From Camellia lanceoleosa (taxonomy: Eukaryota > Streptophyta > Magnoliopsida > Ericales > Theaceae), in assembly GCA_025200525.1 (NCBI GenBank), contig CM045761.1, positions 44,648,190-44,712,189 of the forward strand: a DNA stretch of 64,000 nt. Direction: 5' to 3'. The first letter of the stretch is position 1. Each line of letters begins with the position of its first letter. Made by a program: the position numbers and the translations under genes. This document shows, in pieces, positions 33,927 to 46,167 of the stretch. The notes beneath the pieces are model-generated. The model saw only the letters and a list, made by a program, of their open reading frames with translations, ran no database searches and was not told the DNA's origin.

Positions 33927-35139
33927 GCATTTTTTCTTCTTTTTTCTCTTTTCTTCTTTTTCTTTTTTTGCTTTCTGTATATATCTTTTCTTGCTCTAAC
34001 TTTTGCCTGGGTCGCCCTTCCGAGTTTTCGGCCCAGCGAGCCTCTCAAAGGGTAAAAGTGTAACAAGTCCATGCCAAATGGTTTTTGGATCTCGAAGCCA
34101 TCCATATCCAAGAGAGTGGCTATTGATTTACAAGAGGACTCATCTTCGGCTCTTCGAGCACATCTGACATCTTTGCCCCTAGTTCGAGGGGTGCTTCTGT
34201 TCTAGCTTCGCAAGCTTCTTCTGATGAGGTCTGATCTTCTTGATCTGACTTTGGTGCCTCTTGTTCGAGGGTTGTTTCAAACCTGGCCACACAGGCCTCA
34301 TATCGTGGTTGACCGTTGAACACTCTGAGCCCAAGGTCAAGGTTTGAAAGCAAGGGCTCAAGTCTCGAGGCTAAGAGCGATCCTAAGTTGCACTATCTCA
34401 AGAGCGATTCCACACAAGTCTTCGCAGGACCGCGCAAAATATTTTGTTTTTGAAAATTTTTAAGAAAGCGACAAATCGCTCGCGTTAAAGATAGTGTGAA
34501 ACTAGTCTGGATCAAGCTAGGGTCCTTCTCAGTACTCACGCTAACAAGCATGATTTCATTCATTAAGTGCTTAGCACGCCTCTCTTTCTCTCAATTGATC
34601 AAAGTTTTGCAAATCCCGAGGAATTCCTTCCTCTTCGTTTTCACCGCAGTGTTCAAAAGGTTTTGAAAAACTTAGGTCAATGCAATGAGTTTGAGGCACA
34701 AAGAAGTAGGCGAAAAGTACTGCCATTTCATTCAGAACTTCTGGCACAACTGGCACAAGGTAGAAGCGAGCACAAGAATGTGAAAATCACTGCTGTTCAT
34801 TCAAATCTGTTGGCACAATTGGCTCCCTGGCAGAAACAGACTCAAAACAAAATGAAAAGACAAACACAAAACAAAATGGTGACGCCTGAGGTAACACCCC
34901 CCGGAATCACCCGACTCCTATACAACAGGACTGACTCGATACAACAAGACAGACCCAAAACAAAAGGGACTGACTCAAAACAAAAAGACAGACTCAAAAA
35001 CGAAACAACAAGACTGACCCAATACCCAAGTCAGAATGCACAAAAACCAGCATTCACAAATGCTCAAAACAGTACGTGCAATACGCCATATCTGGAGTTA
35101 ATCAAGCGCTGCCCACAGGTGGTTCATCCCCCGATCACA
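31561..35139 (-). other. Element B non-coding 3' region shared with A
   Basis: No gene is supported. It holds counterparts of the A landmarks: GGCAAC hairpins (33480-33545), the 37-nt hairpin (33702-33738) and the pyrimidine tract (about 33838-33985) inside its direct-repeat brackets. Confidence 0.7.
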
Positions 35140-36546
35140 TCACATTATCCCCCACAAGTTCACTGATCAAGTGCCGATAGACTTTGCAGGACCTGGTGCG
35201 AGGATGACCCCGTTGTCAATCAAATCTTGTATTTCGTGGCGTAGACGAAAGCACATGTCAGTGTCATGGCCAGCTCGCTGATGGAAGGCACAGTAGTCGG
35301 CTGGGTTATGTGAGAGAGGGAGGTTCTTTGGTAATGGCTGCGGCTCCAGGGGCTTCAGATGCCCTTTCTTGATCAAAACCCCTAGAGCCTTTGACAAAGG
35401 CATATAGAGTGGGGTGAAAACCTTCTTGGCTTGGGGTGGATATTTGGATGCTTGCGAGCTACTTCCGGACGCACCGGTGAATGGGGTAGCTTTTTTTGAT
35501 GTGGTGGTGGTGACCATGCCCACTTCAGAAGATCTTACAGCTGCATCACCACTGGTGGTCGCATTGACTAGCGAATGCGCCTCTGGCCTCCTTCTCCTGG
35601 TCAATGAGGCCCTGCTTCATAGCATCCTCGATCTGTACTCCCATCTCATGCAAATCTGAAAAGGTAGGGAAGGGGAGCACGATCATTTTCTGCATTAGTT
35701 TGGGCTGGAGGTTGCACACAACTATCCGTATTTGATCCTTATCTGTTGGCCTAATGGTCATCATTGAGGCCTTGGCCCTCCAGCGGGCCACGAATTCTGA
35801 GAAGCTCTCCATAGGCTCCTGCCTCGTCGTCTCAAGATCACGAGTCGTAATCTCGATTTGGGTATTGTATGAATATTGTGCGACGAAGGCCTCGGCCATC
35901 TCTTCCCAGCTTCGTTTCACTGAATCCTCCAATTTGGCGTACCAGATGGCCGCAATACCCGACAGGGTCCTGCCAAAAAGGGAAAGCTTCTGTAATCTTG
36001 TCAAGCCCATCGGGCGCAGAACATCTAAAAACAAACTCAGGTGGACCATGGGATCTCCTGACCCGTCAAAACGGTCGATGTGAGGCATCTTGAACCTGTC
36101 CGGCAGTGTCATAGCTGCGTCGGTGTACCCGTTCTCAATGTCCGGGATGGACTTTACCCCCTGGGATTTCTTGAACAACTTTTCAAGCTTGCTTAACTTC
36201 AACGCTGTGGGGTCGACCTCGAACTCGAAGGGAGAGTCTGGTAGATTGGTAGGTGTTTTGGACAATTGGGGTAAAATTGGGGGCGGAGCCAGCCCTACCG
36301 GAATGTCCGTACCTTCCTGGACATTTGGCGTCTCCCCAGGTGCTGGAGCTCCTGCTGGGGGAGGAACTTGTTGTGAAGCGGACGCACCGCTTCTTTGTTC
36401 TGACCTAATGATGAGCTCGGCTTTCTTGAGCCATGACCATGACTTCTTTGTTTGGCAAATTGACAAAGATCTTCTTGCATGAGTTTCATACTTTCTTGCA
36501 TCTGGCACATCATTGCCTCCATCCCTGATGTGTTCTGCTGATCCAT
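35140..36546 (-). pseudogene. gag: Degraded gag of element B
   Basis: Translation probably began at 36546 (MDQQNTSGMEAMM). A frameshift near 36430 leads into the main frame, which holds the gag core: RFKMPHIDRFDGSGDP, GRTLSGIAAIWYAKLE and EFVARWRAKASMM. A second frameshift near 35575 leads to the C-terminal part with GHLKPLEPQPLPKNLP. There follows a knuckle-like CAFHQRAGHDTDMC (Cys-X2-His-X4-His-X4-Cys, the His variant common in plant Tat-type gags) and LRHEIQDLID. A TGA at 35167-35169 replaces the Gly codon of A; the ancestral end was probably the TGA at 35140-35142. Gag would form the virus-like particle. No protease or polymerase follows. It is non-functional but better preserved than the A copy. 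Confidence 0.87.
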
Positions 36547-37432
36547 CTAACTGATTGGTATCTATCCTGCGCAGAAAGCGAGACCTCACCTAACCTGTTC
36601 ACCGTAGGGTGGATAAGAACCTTGATCAGTAGCTAATCGGCCTGGTGATTTGTGCCTGACTGGCCCTTTTACCCTGCCTCTGGCAAAGGAACACTGATTG
36701 CCCTTGAACTGAATCTCTGACCTGACAAAGTCTACCAGCACAAGTTCGGTGAACCTCGGGGGATATCGGAGCTTTCTAAAGCTATGGTTCCAGGACTACC
36801 TAGCAAAAGAGAAAACAGACAGCACCTCAGCTCAACTTCACCAAAACAGATACGAGTGTAGCAAGATGACTGTGCCCTCTACTGAATTCTGCCCCAAAAT
36901 TCTGCCTCAAATCTGATACCCTCAGGTAAACTGAATCCCAAAATCTTGGCCCGGTGCCCCTTGAAGTGATGCCCAGACTTGTAAACCGATACATGCATTC
37001 TTGTAGAGACGCACTCTAAAAGCACATAGCAGACAAGTGAGAGACAAAACACCCCTATGTTGGGGTAGGGTTTCCCTGTCCTATTTTATCAGGAGCTAGG
37101 GTTTTACTATGCACGCAGCGGTTTCAAACAACCTATATCGGGTAAGTAACCTGTCCTAGTTTGGAATGGTCACTATGGATTCCGAATATGCACTAGGTCG
37201 AATCGTCAAAAAGGGTGCCCCGGTAAAATCGGGGTTTGTGTTCTATCTTGGCAGAGCCCTGGCAACCGTCGACCTTATGGTCATGCCTTGACAAGACAAG
37301 CCTCCGGCAAACCGTTCAGGAATAACAGATGGCAAACACGGTATCCTAGGCGCACCAATGCAAAGGCAATGCAAAGAAACACACAGATGTGGTCAAAACA
37401 AGATATCATGAGTTTGAGTCAAGTTCTCTAAA

Positions 37433-37450
37433 TCCCCAGCAGAGTCGCCA
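37433..37450 (-). other. Primer binding site of element B (tRNA-Arg type)
   Basis: On the minus strand this reads TGGCGACTCTGCTGGGGA, identical to the A site and five bases from the LTR edge at 37456. The leader between it and gag (36547-37432) matches the A leader. Confidence 0.85.
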
Positions 37451-37455
37451 GAAAT

Positions 37456-40400
37456 TGTAGACAGGACCGCGGGGGGACCTCGCTACAGCTCGGACTCGAT
37501 TTGTGTCATGATTCTTAATCTTGAACCAAAGAGTCCAAATCCGGCAAATCATTTTTTAGAAAACAGATTTTTGAAAGAAGTGCCAAACATGGACTGCTTT
37601 GCCAGATACAGAGTCGCCACCTAAATATTTTATTTTTGGGAAATTTAGGAAACCCTGACTCGTTGCCTAAGGCCACGTGTCCGTCATCACCAAAGTTGGC
37701 TCGGCTCGGGAACTTGGGTACGATTGGCGAAGGTCACTTTGTGAGCACCCCTACTCGCCCGATCAAAGATCGGCCTCTACTAACCATGATATCAAGTTTT
37801 GAAAACATTATGTGTTCTTATTCCGGTTATTAGCCCAGATTTACTATGTGATGCGCACAGCATACAAGTATAGACTGGGTCGCCTGAATTGGAACAAAAC
37901 ATTTCATGTTTGTTTTTTGAAAGATGGTTTGCTACTCGCAAGTAGGCTCAAAATGCAGATTTTGCCACCCTCGGGTGGGCTTAGAAAAGATGGTTTTGCT
38001 ACTATCTAGTGGGCTTAAAAACTCACAGTCAATGATTTGTTCCAATCTAAGTAACCCAACCTTCACCCACAGGCATTCAAGCAGGTATATCACATAAGCA
38101 CATAGCCTCATGGTAAGCATGCTATCATGGCAGTCACTCACACACATGCAAGGATGCTAAAGCATAAAAACTCACCGAGTACTCCAAGCCAAAACAGAAA
38201 CTGATTAGAAATCCATGCATGATCCTAATTATACAGAAATGCCTAATGCAACACATGCAAGATGCAACTATAGCAGGCTCGGCTATTCTAAACATGGCAT
38301 ATGTGATGCAACAGTTAACAAGTATTCAATTTGGAATTGAAATACAAATGCAGTTAGTATGGTGCGCCGAGCCCGGTGCATGCAAGACAGATGAATGAAT
38401 GCAAACATGCTATCATACTGTATGCTAATTGAAACATGCCCTAATCTAACCATCATAAGCAGGTAAATAAAAGGGAAGAAAGACGTGGAGTTGGAAGACA
38501 TACATCACACACACGCACACTTATTACAATATTGCCCTCGCGCAGAGGGTCCGAATAAATAATATACAGTCCTGAATAGTACAGTCCAAATAATACAGTC
38601 CGAAATATGTACAAAAATCCTAATTAATTATCGAATTAACTAAGGAAATAAATAACTGGCATGCAAGCCAGGGACTACCTTGACACTTCTTCAGATGATG
38701 AATGATGCATGTCCGGGTTGCCTTTGCGCGGAAATCCACTGTGATGCCCCAATTAGCCTCTGCTTTGCAATGTTTTTTGGAAAGCGCGCCAAGCCTTGGA
38801 AGACTGCTGATTCTTGATTTGCTGCAACAGAGAGCAGGAAAGGGGCATGGCAATGTATTTTCACAAATGTATGCATGCCTCGATCCTCGTGCCACCAATC
38901 ACGCATATCAATGCATGATGGCCGAAGAGTCGAATTGCATTACTTAATGTGAAATGAATGCACATGAAAACACAACAAGACCTAGCTCCATCATGGATAA
39001 TCCGGAGTGTCGGTGACTGGGAATTGAGGCACGTTCCGTCACTTAAAGTACGAAACACCTCTCGTTTTCCGTGCTCGGGCTAACTCCTATCCCAAATACT
39101 ATGCAAGATGCATGCCATGCATGAATACAACTAACATACAACCTAGCATGCACAATGCTATGAAATGACATACACGATGCACGAAGTAACATGGCATACA
39201 CAATGCACTAACATACAACCTAGCATACACAATGTTATGAAATGAAATGGCAAACGCAATGCATAATGGGCATACACCAACACAAGTGGACCTCAGCCAC
39301 ACTCACATAGGAGGCCATTAGATGAAAATGAGACACTCGAAATGCGTGCACACGTGCACGCAAACCGAGGACGGACCCTAAGGCACCGAAATGCCACCCT
39401 AACAAGGCATGGCAAAGCATGGAATATGGCATATGAACATGCAAATTTTAGAGGCAATAAGTGATGCAAAACAGCCCCAAATCATGGCAAAATGACACCC
39501 GATGCATGGAACGAGTCCCAAAACATGAAATTTGGCTCATGGAATGACCTATGGCTATGCAATGCATGCATTATTTGAACATGAAGTGTAAAGATAGAAG
39601 AAAGGTAGCCCCAAAACAAGCATGTTTACAGTTTTAAGCAAGGCCAAACAGGGAACACAAATGGGGCTAAGCTAGCATACAAAAATGGCCCCGGGAGAGA
39701 GGTAATGAAGCAAGTCGCAGATGCTGGCCTCAAAAAGAGGAGGGATATTCTACAATGTTGAAGAGGGTTTCAAAATATGGTATTTTACAGTTTATGAAAA
39801 ACCACAAAAACAGACACAAGTATGGAAAAACTCTCATGCAAAAAAGTGGGGCTAAGGAGGACAAAGAAGCAAGTGATGCATTCTGGCCTCAAACAGATGA
39901 AGGCCCTTCAACAAAGTTGAAGAGGGGCCTAAAAAATGGCATTTTACAGTAGATTATCAAGCCCAAAACAGTGCACAAGCATGCTCAAAATACCATGCAA
40001 AATAAGGCCGAAAGAGGGCTATAACACAAAGTACAAAAGGGAAGCTTCAAAAAGCAAAATACCCTTAATGAAACATGAAAAGGGGGTCAAAATAAGACCT
40101 CTTTCAGTTCGGACCAGAGCCCAAAAAAAAGAAGCACAAGAGGCTAATAAATCATGCAATAATGGGGCTTTAAGAGGGGTAAAGAGACAAGTGGCACATA
40201 GGAGCTCCAAACAGTGATGAGCCCTTCAACAATGTTTAAGAAGGGCTCAAAATAAGCAATATTAAAGTTTACTAAATGCCTCAAAACAGATTATACATAG
40301 GCCAAAAATAACATGCAAGAAAATGGCATAAAGATAGGTAAAGAAGCAAGTGCAATAAGGAAGCCTCAAACAGTGAGAGGTCCTTAATAAAACATGAAAA

Positions 40401-41594
40401 ATGGCTCAAAATAAGCCTAGTTCCAGTTAGGGTCAGAGCCCAACTATGCAAGAATAAGGAGCTAAAATATAGACCAAGAAAAGAGCAAAAAGAGGGAAAA
40501 TGAGACTCACCCTTGAAGACTAGTTTTTCATCAACTCTTGGCTTGAGAAAAGATGTTCCTCGCCTTTGGAAATGGCCTCCGAACTGCTGGTATGGAGTAT
40601 GGGTTGGTTGGCTTGGAGATGGAGTAGAAATGGATCCAAGAATAAAGGGTTTTGGTGCTTGGAATATAGAGAGAGAGAGAGAGAGAGATTGGATGTAGGA
40701 GGCTCCAAACAAATTTTCTAACCCTTTTTCCAGAGCTGGAGGGTCTGTTATATAGACAACAGAGGGGGAGAAAAGATGGGGAAATGAAATTCAAATTTCC
40801 CTCCAAAATTGACCTAAAGGGAGATAAAGGGGCAAGTGGTAGTAGGAGATCTCAAACCGAAGAGAGCCCTTCAACAAAGTTGAAGAGGGGCTCAAAATAA
40901 GATACTTTTTAGTTTATGACAAGCCACGAAAATAAATACAAGTAGGCCTAAACTATCATGGAAGAAAAGGGCTAAAAGAGGGGTGAAGAAGCAAGTGGCA
41001 GTAGAAGATTTCAAACAGCAAAAGGTCCTTAATCAAACATGAAAAGGACCTCAAAATATGACTATCTCAAGTTTGGGTCAGAGCCCAAAAATACATAATG
41101 AAGGTTCGGGAGCCAAAACACGCAGTTCGGGGCCCCGAAAGTGGGCTGCTAGGCACCGGAAGTGGTGTCCGACCACGAAGTTGATCTCTCAGACCACAGT
41201 GTCCCTCAAAAGGGAGGAAATAAGGTGTGTGCCAAAAACCGGAGCAAACGGAGATTGTTAAGCGGTCCTGAACTGAGACACACGGCCGATGGCTCCGAAA
41301 ACCGAAAACCGAAAACTGGGCTCCAAACGGGAAAAATGGCCTACGACCACAAAACGTAGCCTACGGCCACTAAGAGATGGTCTACGAGACCTCTCCCTCC
41401 CTTCGGGAGGAGAAAACAGAGGAAATAGGGCCTGGTTCACAAACCGAGGCAAAGCACGAAAGAGTCCGGAAGTCCGGAGGCAAGGCTCGCAGCCGGGACT
41501 CCGCAACCTTAGAACGAGCACAATATGCAATATCACCAAGCGCTCAATCGGTGACGTCTGAGTCTTAAGGTCGGTCAAAAATGGGGTGTCTACA
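37456..41594 (-). repeat. 5' LTR of element B
   Basis: It begins (minus) at 41594 with TGTAGACACCCCATTTTTGA. The TATATAA candidate promoter is at 40748-40754 (minus) and a GA repeat at 40671-40690. Copies of the ~158-bp unit with GAGCCCTTCAAC lie on both sides of the TATA box (39700-40480 and 40850-41060). This differs from A, where they are only downstream. The GGCCGGCC cluster is absent. Confidence 0.9.
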
Positions 41595-43075
41595 GTAGCC
41601 TCCACCCCTTTCTTCCCTGTTTTCTCCGCCATCGAAGTGCCCTCACCACCCACCCTCCCCTTCTTCAACCCAGGCACATCTGAGGCCCCCTCAAGGGCAA
41701 CCCTCATCTTCTTCTTCTTCAACACCTCTCCCTCCTTGTTTGCCCTTTCCTTCACTGGATCAACGGGGGGCGGTCGTGGCTCAAAACTGCCAAAGTCTTT
41801 TTCCCCCAAGGCTTGGGGCGCGGTCGGATTCTCTCCCTCGCGACCGGTCTGGTTGGCGGGCCTAACTACGCTTCTTTGAACTTATTGGCTCTAGCAAGAA
41901 CGGTCTGGTCCTCCGCCTCTTGCGCTTTCCTTTTCGCCTCAAGCTCTGCCGGTGCCAGATCCCCACCGGTCTGTTGAGGGCCCAATCCTGCGGCAAACAA
42001 AGTTGATGGTTGAACGAGGTCGTCCCATCTGACGCCCTCTTTCTCCGTCCAGGCCTTCACTTTTTTCACCCTCTCCTCCGCTGCAGCCCCCAGCTTTGGC
42101 TCCATAGACTTGGTGGGTACACTTCACACCATGCGTACTTCAACTCCGCTGTTCGCAAATACGTAGAACCATCGCAGCCTCCATCATTTAATTGATGACG
42201 GCAACCCCGCCACCAAACCCCTTCATGCTGCCGCCTGCAAAGTGACCCAAGTTTCTTGCTAGCCCGAGGCCTTATAGCAGGCAAAAAACTCGTCCACCGT
42301 CATGGCCGCTCCCTCATTCGCCTTCGGCCACGCACTTGCACAGGCTAGTACAATCTTCCATGTATTGGGCATTAGTTAGCCTGGCGCCACTTCCAGTCGG
42401 TTGAGGACATCCACTACCACCTGTGGAAGCAGCAACCTCAACCCTCTCTTCAACGCCTCCTCGTAGAGGACAAACTCCCCCGGCCGAGCGTCGGATGGCC
42501 TTTCCATTGCTGTCGATAACATTAACTCTATTTCTTCAGGTACCTGGTATTTTTTCCGCATACCCTCCAACTACTCTGCCGTAACGGTTGACTTGTCGGC
42601 CTTCGTATGCCTGTGATCTGGCTCAGCCTGGCTGATTGGCTTCGGAGCTGCTATCATTGTCAACGGATGAGGTAAACCCACCGTCTCCCTTGATTTCTCC
42701 ACTTGCCTCTCCCTCCTATATTGTTCTGCCAGGTCAACCGCGTCATCATACCCTAGGGGATCAACCCTTGCGGTGGTTGCTTCCTCTTGTGCCATCTCTC
42801 TTGTAGATCTTCGAATAGCTTCGGATGCGAGCGTATGAAAATTCAAGAAGTGTTGCAGGGGCATATCGTTAGCAACGAAGGAGTTTACGCTGGGAATGTT
42901 TTGATGTTTTGCAAAGAGATAGGTAAAGCGAATAATCCCAAGGGTCCCTATTAAATTTCGCCAGTTTGAAAATTTTTCAAAAAACTGCCAAAACTGTCCT
43001 TTCAACACTGTATAATGACCTATCGTTTCACTTCTTGCCCAACGCCTCACCTCCCCCACCACGAGATGCTGCCAT
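41595..43075 (-). pseudogene. Element C ORF, N-terminal and middle part (gypsy-type transposon protein relic)
   Basis: A likely ATG is at 43073-43075 (minus, MAASRGGGG). A frameshift follows almost at once, then a long readable stretch down to about 42571 that includes FAKHQNIPSVNSF and PLGYDDAVDLAEQYRRE. After a TAG, the frame 42376-42570 reads YQVPEEIELML, PGEFVLYEEALKRGLRLLLP and VVVDVLNRLEVAPG. This layout resembles the conserved core of plant putative gypsy-type transposon proteins (a Tyr-Glu block, then LP..VDVLN). The stretch 41600-42105 is Lys/Glu-rich and Pro-rich. The ORF then continues at 25627 and 2729. It has several stops and frame changes, so it is dead. The function of the family is unknown to me. 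Confidence 0.62.
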
Positions 43076-43900
43076 GTGTACGACCATGATTCACGACCCC
43101 CTTCCCCTACCCTGTCTTTTCCACTTCAAGTCATCACGTGACCCGCCGCCCCTCGAGCCCCGCACCCTGCTGCCTTACCTTTCGCGGTCGGCTCCAGTTG
43201 GTGAGAAGCCAACACCAGAAATCAAAACAGAAAACAAAACAGGAAAAGATAACTAGATCACCAGCCAACCCCACTTAGATAGGCTAAGATAACACTAAAC
43301 AACTAAAACAAGTGAAGCCCCTACACAATAGCCTTCCCATAAGCCCAAGAGGACAACCCAGCAGCACACAACACACAGCAGAAGCATATCCCCCAACAAA
43401 CCAAACATCTCTACGCAATTAAAGCAGACCCTCCCAAGCACCAGGAATATCTGTCACAATCCAATGCACCCATTCGCATGGAGGGTTCACTGGGACTTGG
43501 TGCATCAGGATCAGTCAACACCACAAGCAACATTACAGTCACACAGAAATGAAGAAACATAACAACCACTGCTAGAAGCTTTCCCAAAAGTAGCAGAATA
43601 TCAGTGCTGAAATCCTACCAGCCAAACAACCACTGCTGGAGCATTCACCATTGCTGGAGCATTCATAGCTGAGATGTCCAACTAGCCAACCCAATCAACC
43701 AAACATGGCACTACTGTGAAACTGAAGTATAGCACACACTAACTGAATCTGCATGATTCACCACAAAACTGAGACATCCTACCAGTAGAAATTTAAACTC
43801 AGAATCTGCAGAAATCACCACTGCTGGAGCATTCGAAGCTGAGATGTCCTGCTAGCCAACCCAACAAACCCAACATGGCACTAAAGCAGAGTGTAAACAC
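43076..43900. other. Non-coding stretch between element C and the LINE
   Basis: No gene was seen. A ~75-bp sequence (CACTGCTGGAGCATTC, then GCTGAGATGTCC and CTAGCCAACCCAA) occurs at about 43630-43715 and again at 43815-43880. No LTR terminus for the 5' end of element C is visible. The right part may be the LINE 3' untranslated region. Confidence 0.5.
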
Positions 43901-46167
43901 TAATGTAGCGAGAGAGCTTTGAGGCACAAATGCAGACGCATAGCGAGAGAGTGTGACAGTTGAAAAACCTATTATTCAGGTAAAGCTCCTGATGTTCCTC
44001 CAGTTGCAGACAAAATCCGAGACTGAAAAGGGGAAATCTTTGATAGAGGCCATTAGCCAATGAGCTAACCTGACTTTGATTAGGTCCCACAGTTCCACTG
44101 GATTAGGGTGAGCATTAGAAAATACACACTCATTTCTATGCTTCCAAAGAGACCAAAGAACAACCAATGGGATGGACCTCCAAACTTTGGAAGTAAAGCC
44201 CCTAAACTTCCTACTCATCCACCAGTTAAGTAACTCGGCTACAGAGTATGGGATGCACCAAAGGATTCCCTAGTCAGATATCACAGCCGACCAAATGGAC
44301 CAAGAGAAAGGACAATGAAGCAGAGCATGACTGGCAGATTCAATAGCAGAATTACAAAAAGTGCAGGAGGTTGATACATTGGAACCAAGGATGCCACGGT
44401 TGTGAAGAAAATCTGCAGTTTTAACTCTATTTCTCCAGGCAAGCCAACTAAAGAAATGGACTTTAGGGGGTAATAAGTTGCACCAAATAAATTTGGTAAT
44501 GGGAAGATCAGGCCCTAGGAGAGAAGTGCTATGGGAATAAAGAGAAGCTGCAGAGAAGGGACCAGAAGTAGAAGAGGACCAGACCAAACTATCCATACAC
44601 CCAGTGCTTGGTGAAGGAGCAGAGGCCAACACACTAAGCAGTCTAGATTCATCCGGCAATTCCCAAGCATACAAGGCTCTTCTGAAGTTGAAATTCCAAT
44701 CAGTATCACTTGTTTTCCTTGCAAGATATTGGTGAAGAGAACCTTCCTTGTCAACAGAAAGGTTAAAGAGGGAGGGAAACTCATTCTTGAGGGAAATGGC
44801 TCCACACCACCTATCATACCAAAATCTGGTTCTATAGCCATCACCCACCTTGATTTGGCAGCTTTGTATAAAAAAGTTAAAGATAATGGCACTGTGGTTC
44901 CCGATGAAAAGAATGTCCCTCTACATCCTAGAGAGTTTGTACGAAGAAACCACAGGAGGAAGCCAGCAATTAACCTCTATCTTGTATTTGCTACAAATAA
45001 TTTTCCTCCACAATGCATTTGTTTGAGTGCCAAATTTCCACCACCATTTGAGAATCAAACAAGCATTAACATCCCTGAGTCTCCTGATGCCGAGGCCCCC
45101 TTGGGGAACGCTTTTTGTTACATCTAGCCATTTCACCAAATGAATTTTCCTTTTAAGCCCATTTCCACCCCACAAAAAAGCCGCTTCTAACTTCTCCACT
45201 TCACGGGCTACACCGTCAGGCATATTAAAGAGAGAGAGAGGTAGTACACGGGTAGAGAAGAGAGGACAGATTTGATGAGGGTTAGTCTACCAGCAAAGGA
45301 CAACATTTTCCTCTTCCAACCTGAAAGTCTAACTCTGATAGTGTCTAGCACAGGTTTCCAAGTAGATTTATTCCCTGGGTTGGAACCTAATGGTAGCCCC
45401 AGAAATTTCAGAGGCAATCTATGCACCTTGCAATTCAAGCACCTTGCAAAGTTCTGTAGTGACTCTTCAACCACACCCACTCCACATACCACACTTTTGA
45501 GGTAATTAATTCTGAGTCCGGATAGAACTTCAAAGCATCGAAGCACTCTTTTGATGACAACCACTTGATCCATATCTGCTGCACAGAAGATAATAGAGTC
45601 ATCCGCAAACTGGAGATGTGATACATGGACCTCATTAACCCCAACCAAGACACCTTTAAGGAGACCAAGGTTAATAGCTCTAGTGAGGAGGATATTGAGC
45701 CCTTCAGCCACTATGTTGAAGAGGAAGGGTGATAATGGGTCGCCTTGCCTAAGGCCTCTTTGCGGAGAGAACTCATTAGTGGAGATCCATTCACAAGGAC
45801 AGAAATACGGGCTGAAGACACACATGTTTTTATCCAAGAGATCCACTTAGAACCAAAGCCAAAGCTAGCCATCATAGAAAACAAGAATTCCCAGTTGACG
45901 GAATCAAAGGCTTTCTCATAGTCCAGTTTGATTATTAACCCTTGTTTCTTGGCCTTCTTCCATCCATCCACAACCTCGTTAGCGATAAATACCCCATCTA
46001 GGATATTCCTGCCTCCTATAAAAGCTGTCTGGGTCTCACCTATGATTAAAGACATCATAGGCTTTAGCCTCTGCACTAACACTTTTGCCAAAATTTTATA
46101 AAGAGAGCCCACCAAGCTAACGGGTCTATAATCAGACAGATTCACTGACTTAACTTGTTTAGTAAAC
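43901..46167 (-). mobile_element. 5'-truncated LINE (L1-like non-LTR retrotransposon)
   Basis: Minus strand, degraded. The reverse transcriptase begins mid-domain at about 46145 (LSDYRPVSLVGSLYKILAKV), passes GLIIKLDYEKAFDSVNW and QGDPLSPFLFN, and reaches the catalytic FADD at about 45600. Frame changes occur near 45800 and 45215. A zinc-binding RVT domain follows (about 44270-44560: FIWCNLLPPKVHFFSWLAW, then C-X2-C...H-X4-H-C). A C-terminal part (43976-44218) with SLWKHRNECVF comes last. The endonuclease and ORF1 are absent, consistent with the 5' truncation common for LINEs. No clear poly-A tail or target duplication was found, so the edges are approximate. Confidence 0.88.

Larger units (their letters stand above)
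25628..41594 (-). mobile_element. Element B: 16.0-kb gag-only, long-LTR Ogre/Tat-like retrotransposon
   Basis: Minus orientation. The 3' LTR is 25628-29671 (4044 bp) and the 5' LTR 37456-41594 (4139 bp). Both are flanked by GTAGC (25623-25627 and 41595-41599). The PBS is at 37433-37450 and the polypurine tract at 29672-29686. It carries a degraded gag (35140-36546) and a 5.5-kb non-coding 3' region with three amplified repeat arrays. No polymerase domains were found. The LTR outer ends differ from A, D and E: the U5 end reads CCCCGCGGT..TGTCTACA instead of CGGGGACGTCTACA, so B is a sister subfamily. Confidence 0.92.

Noticed and set aside
42966..43256. Plus-strand 96-residue Pro-rich frame
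   Set aside because: It overlaps the better supported start of the C ORF on the other strand and has no recognisable domain.
44729..45127. Plus-strand 132-residue frame
   Set aside because: It is antisense to the LINE reverse transcriptase region.
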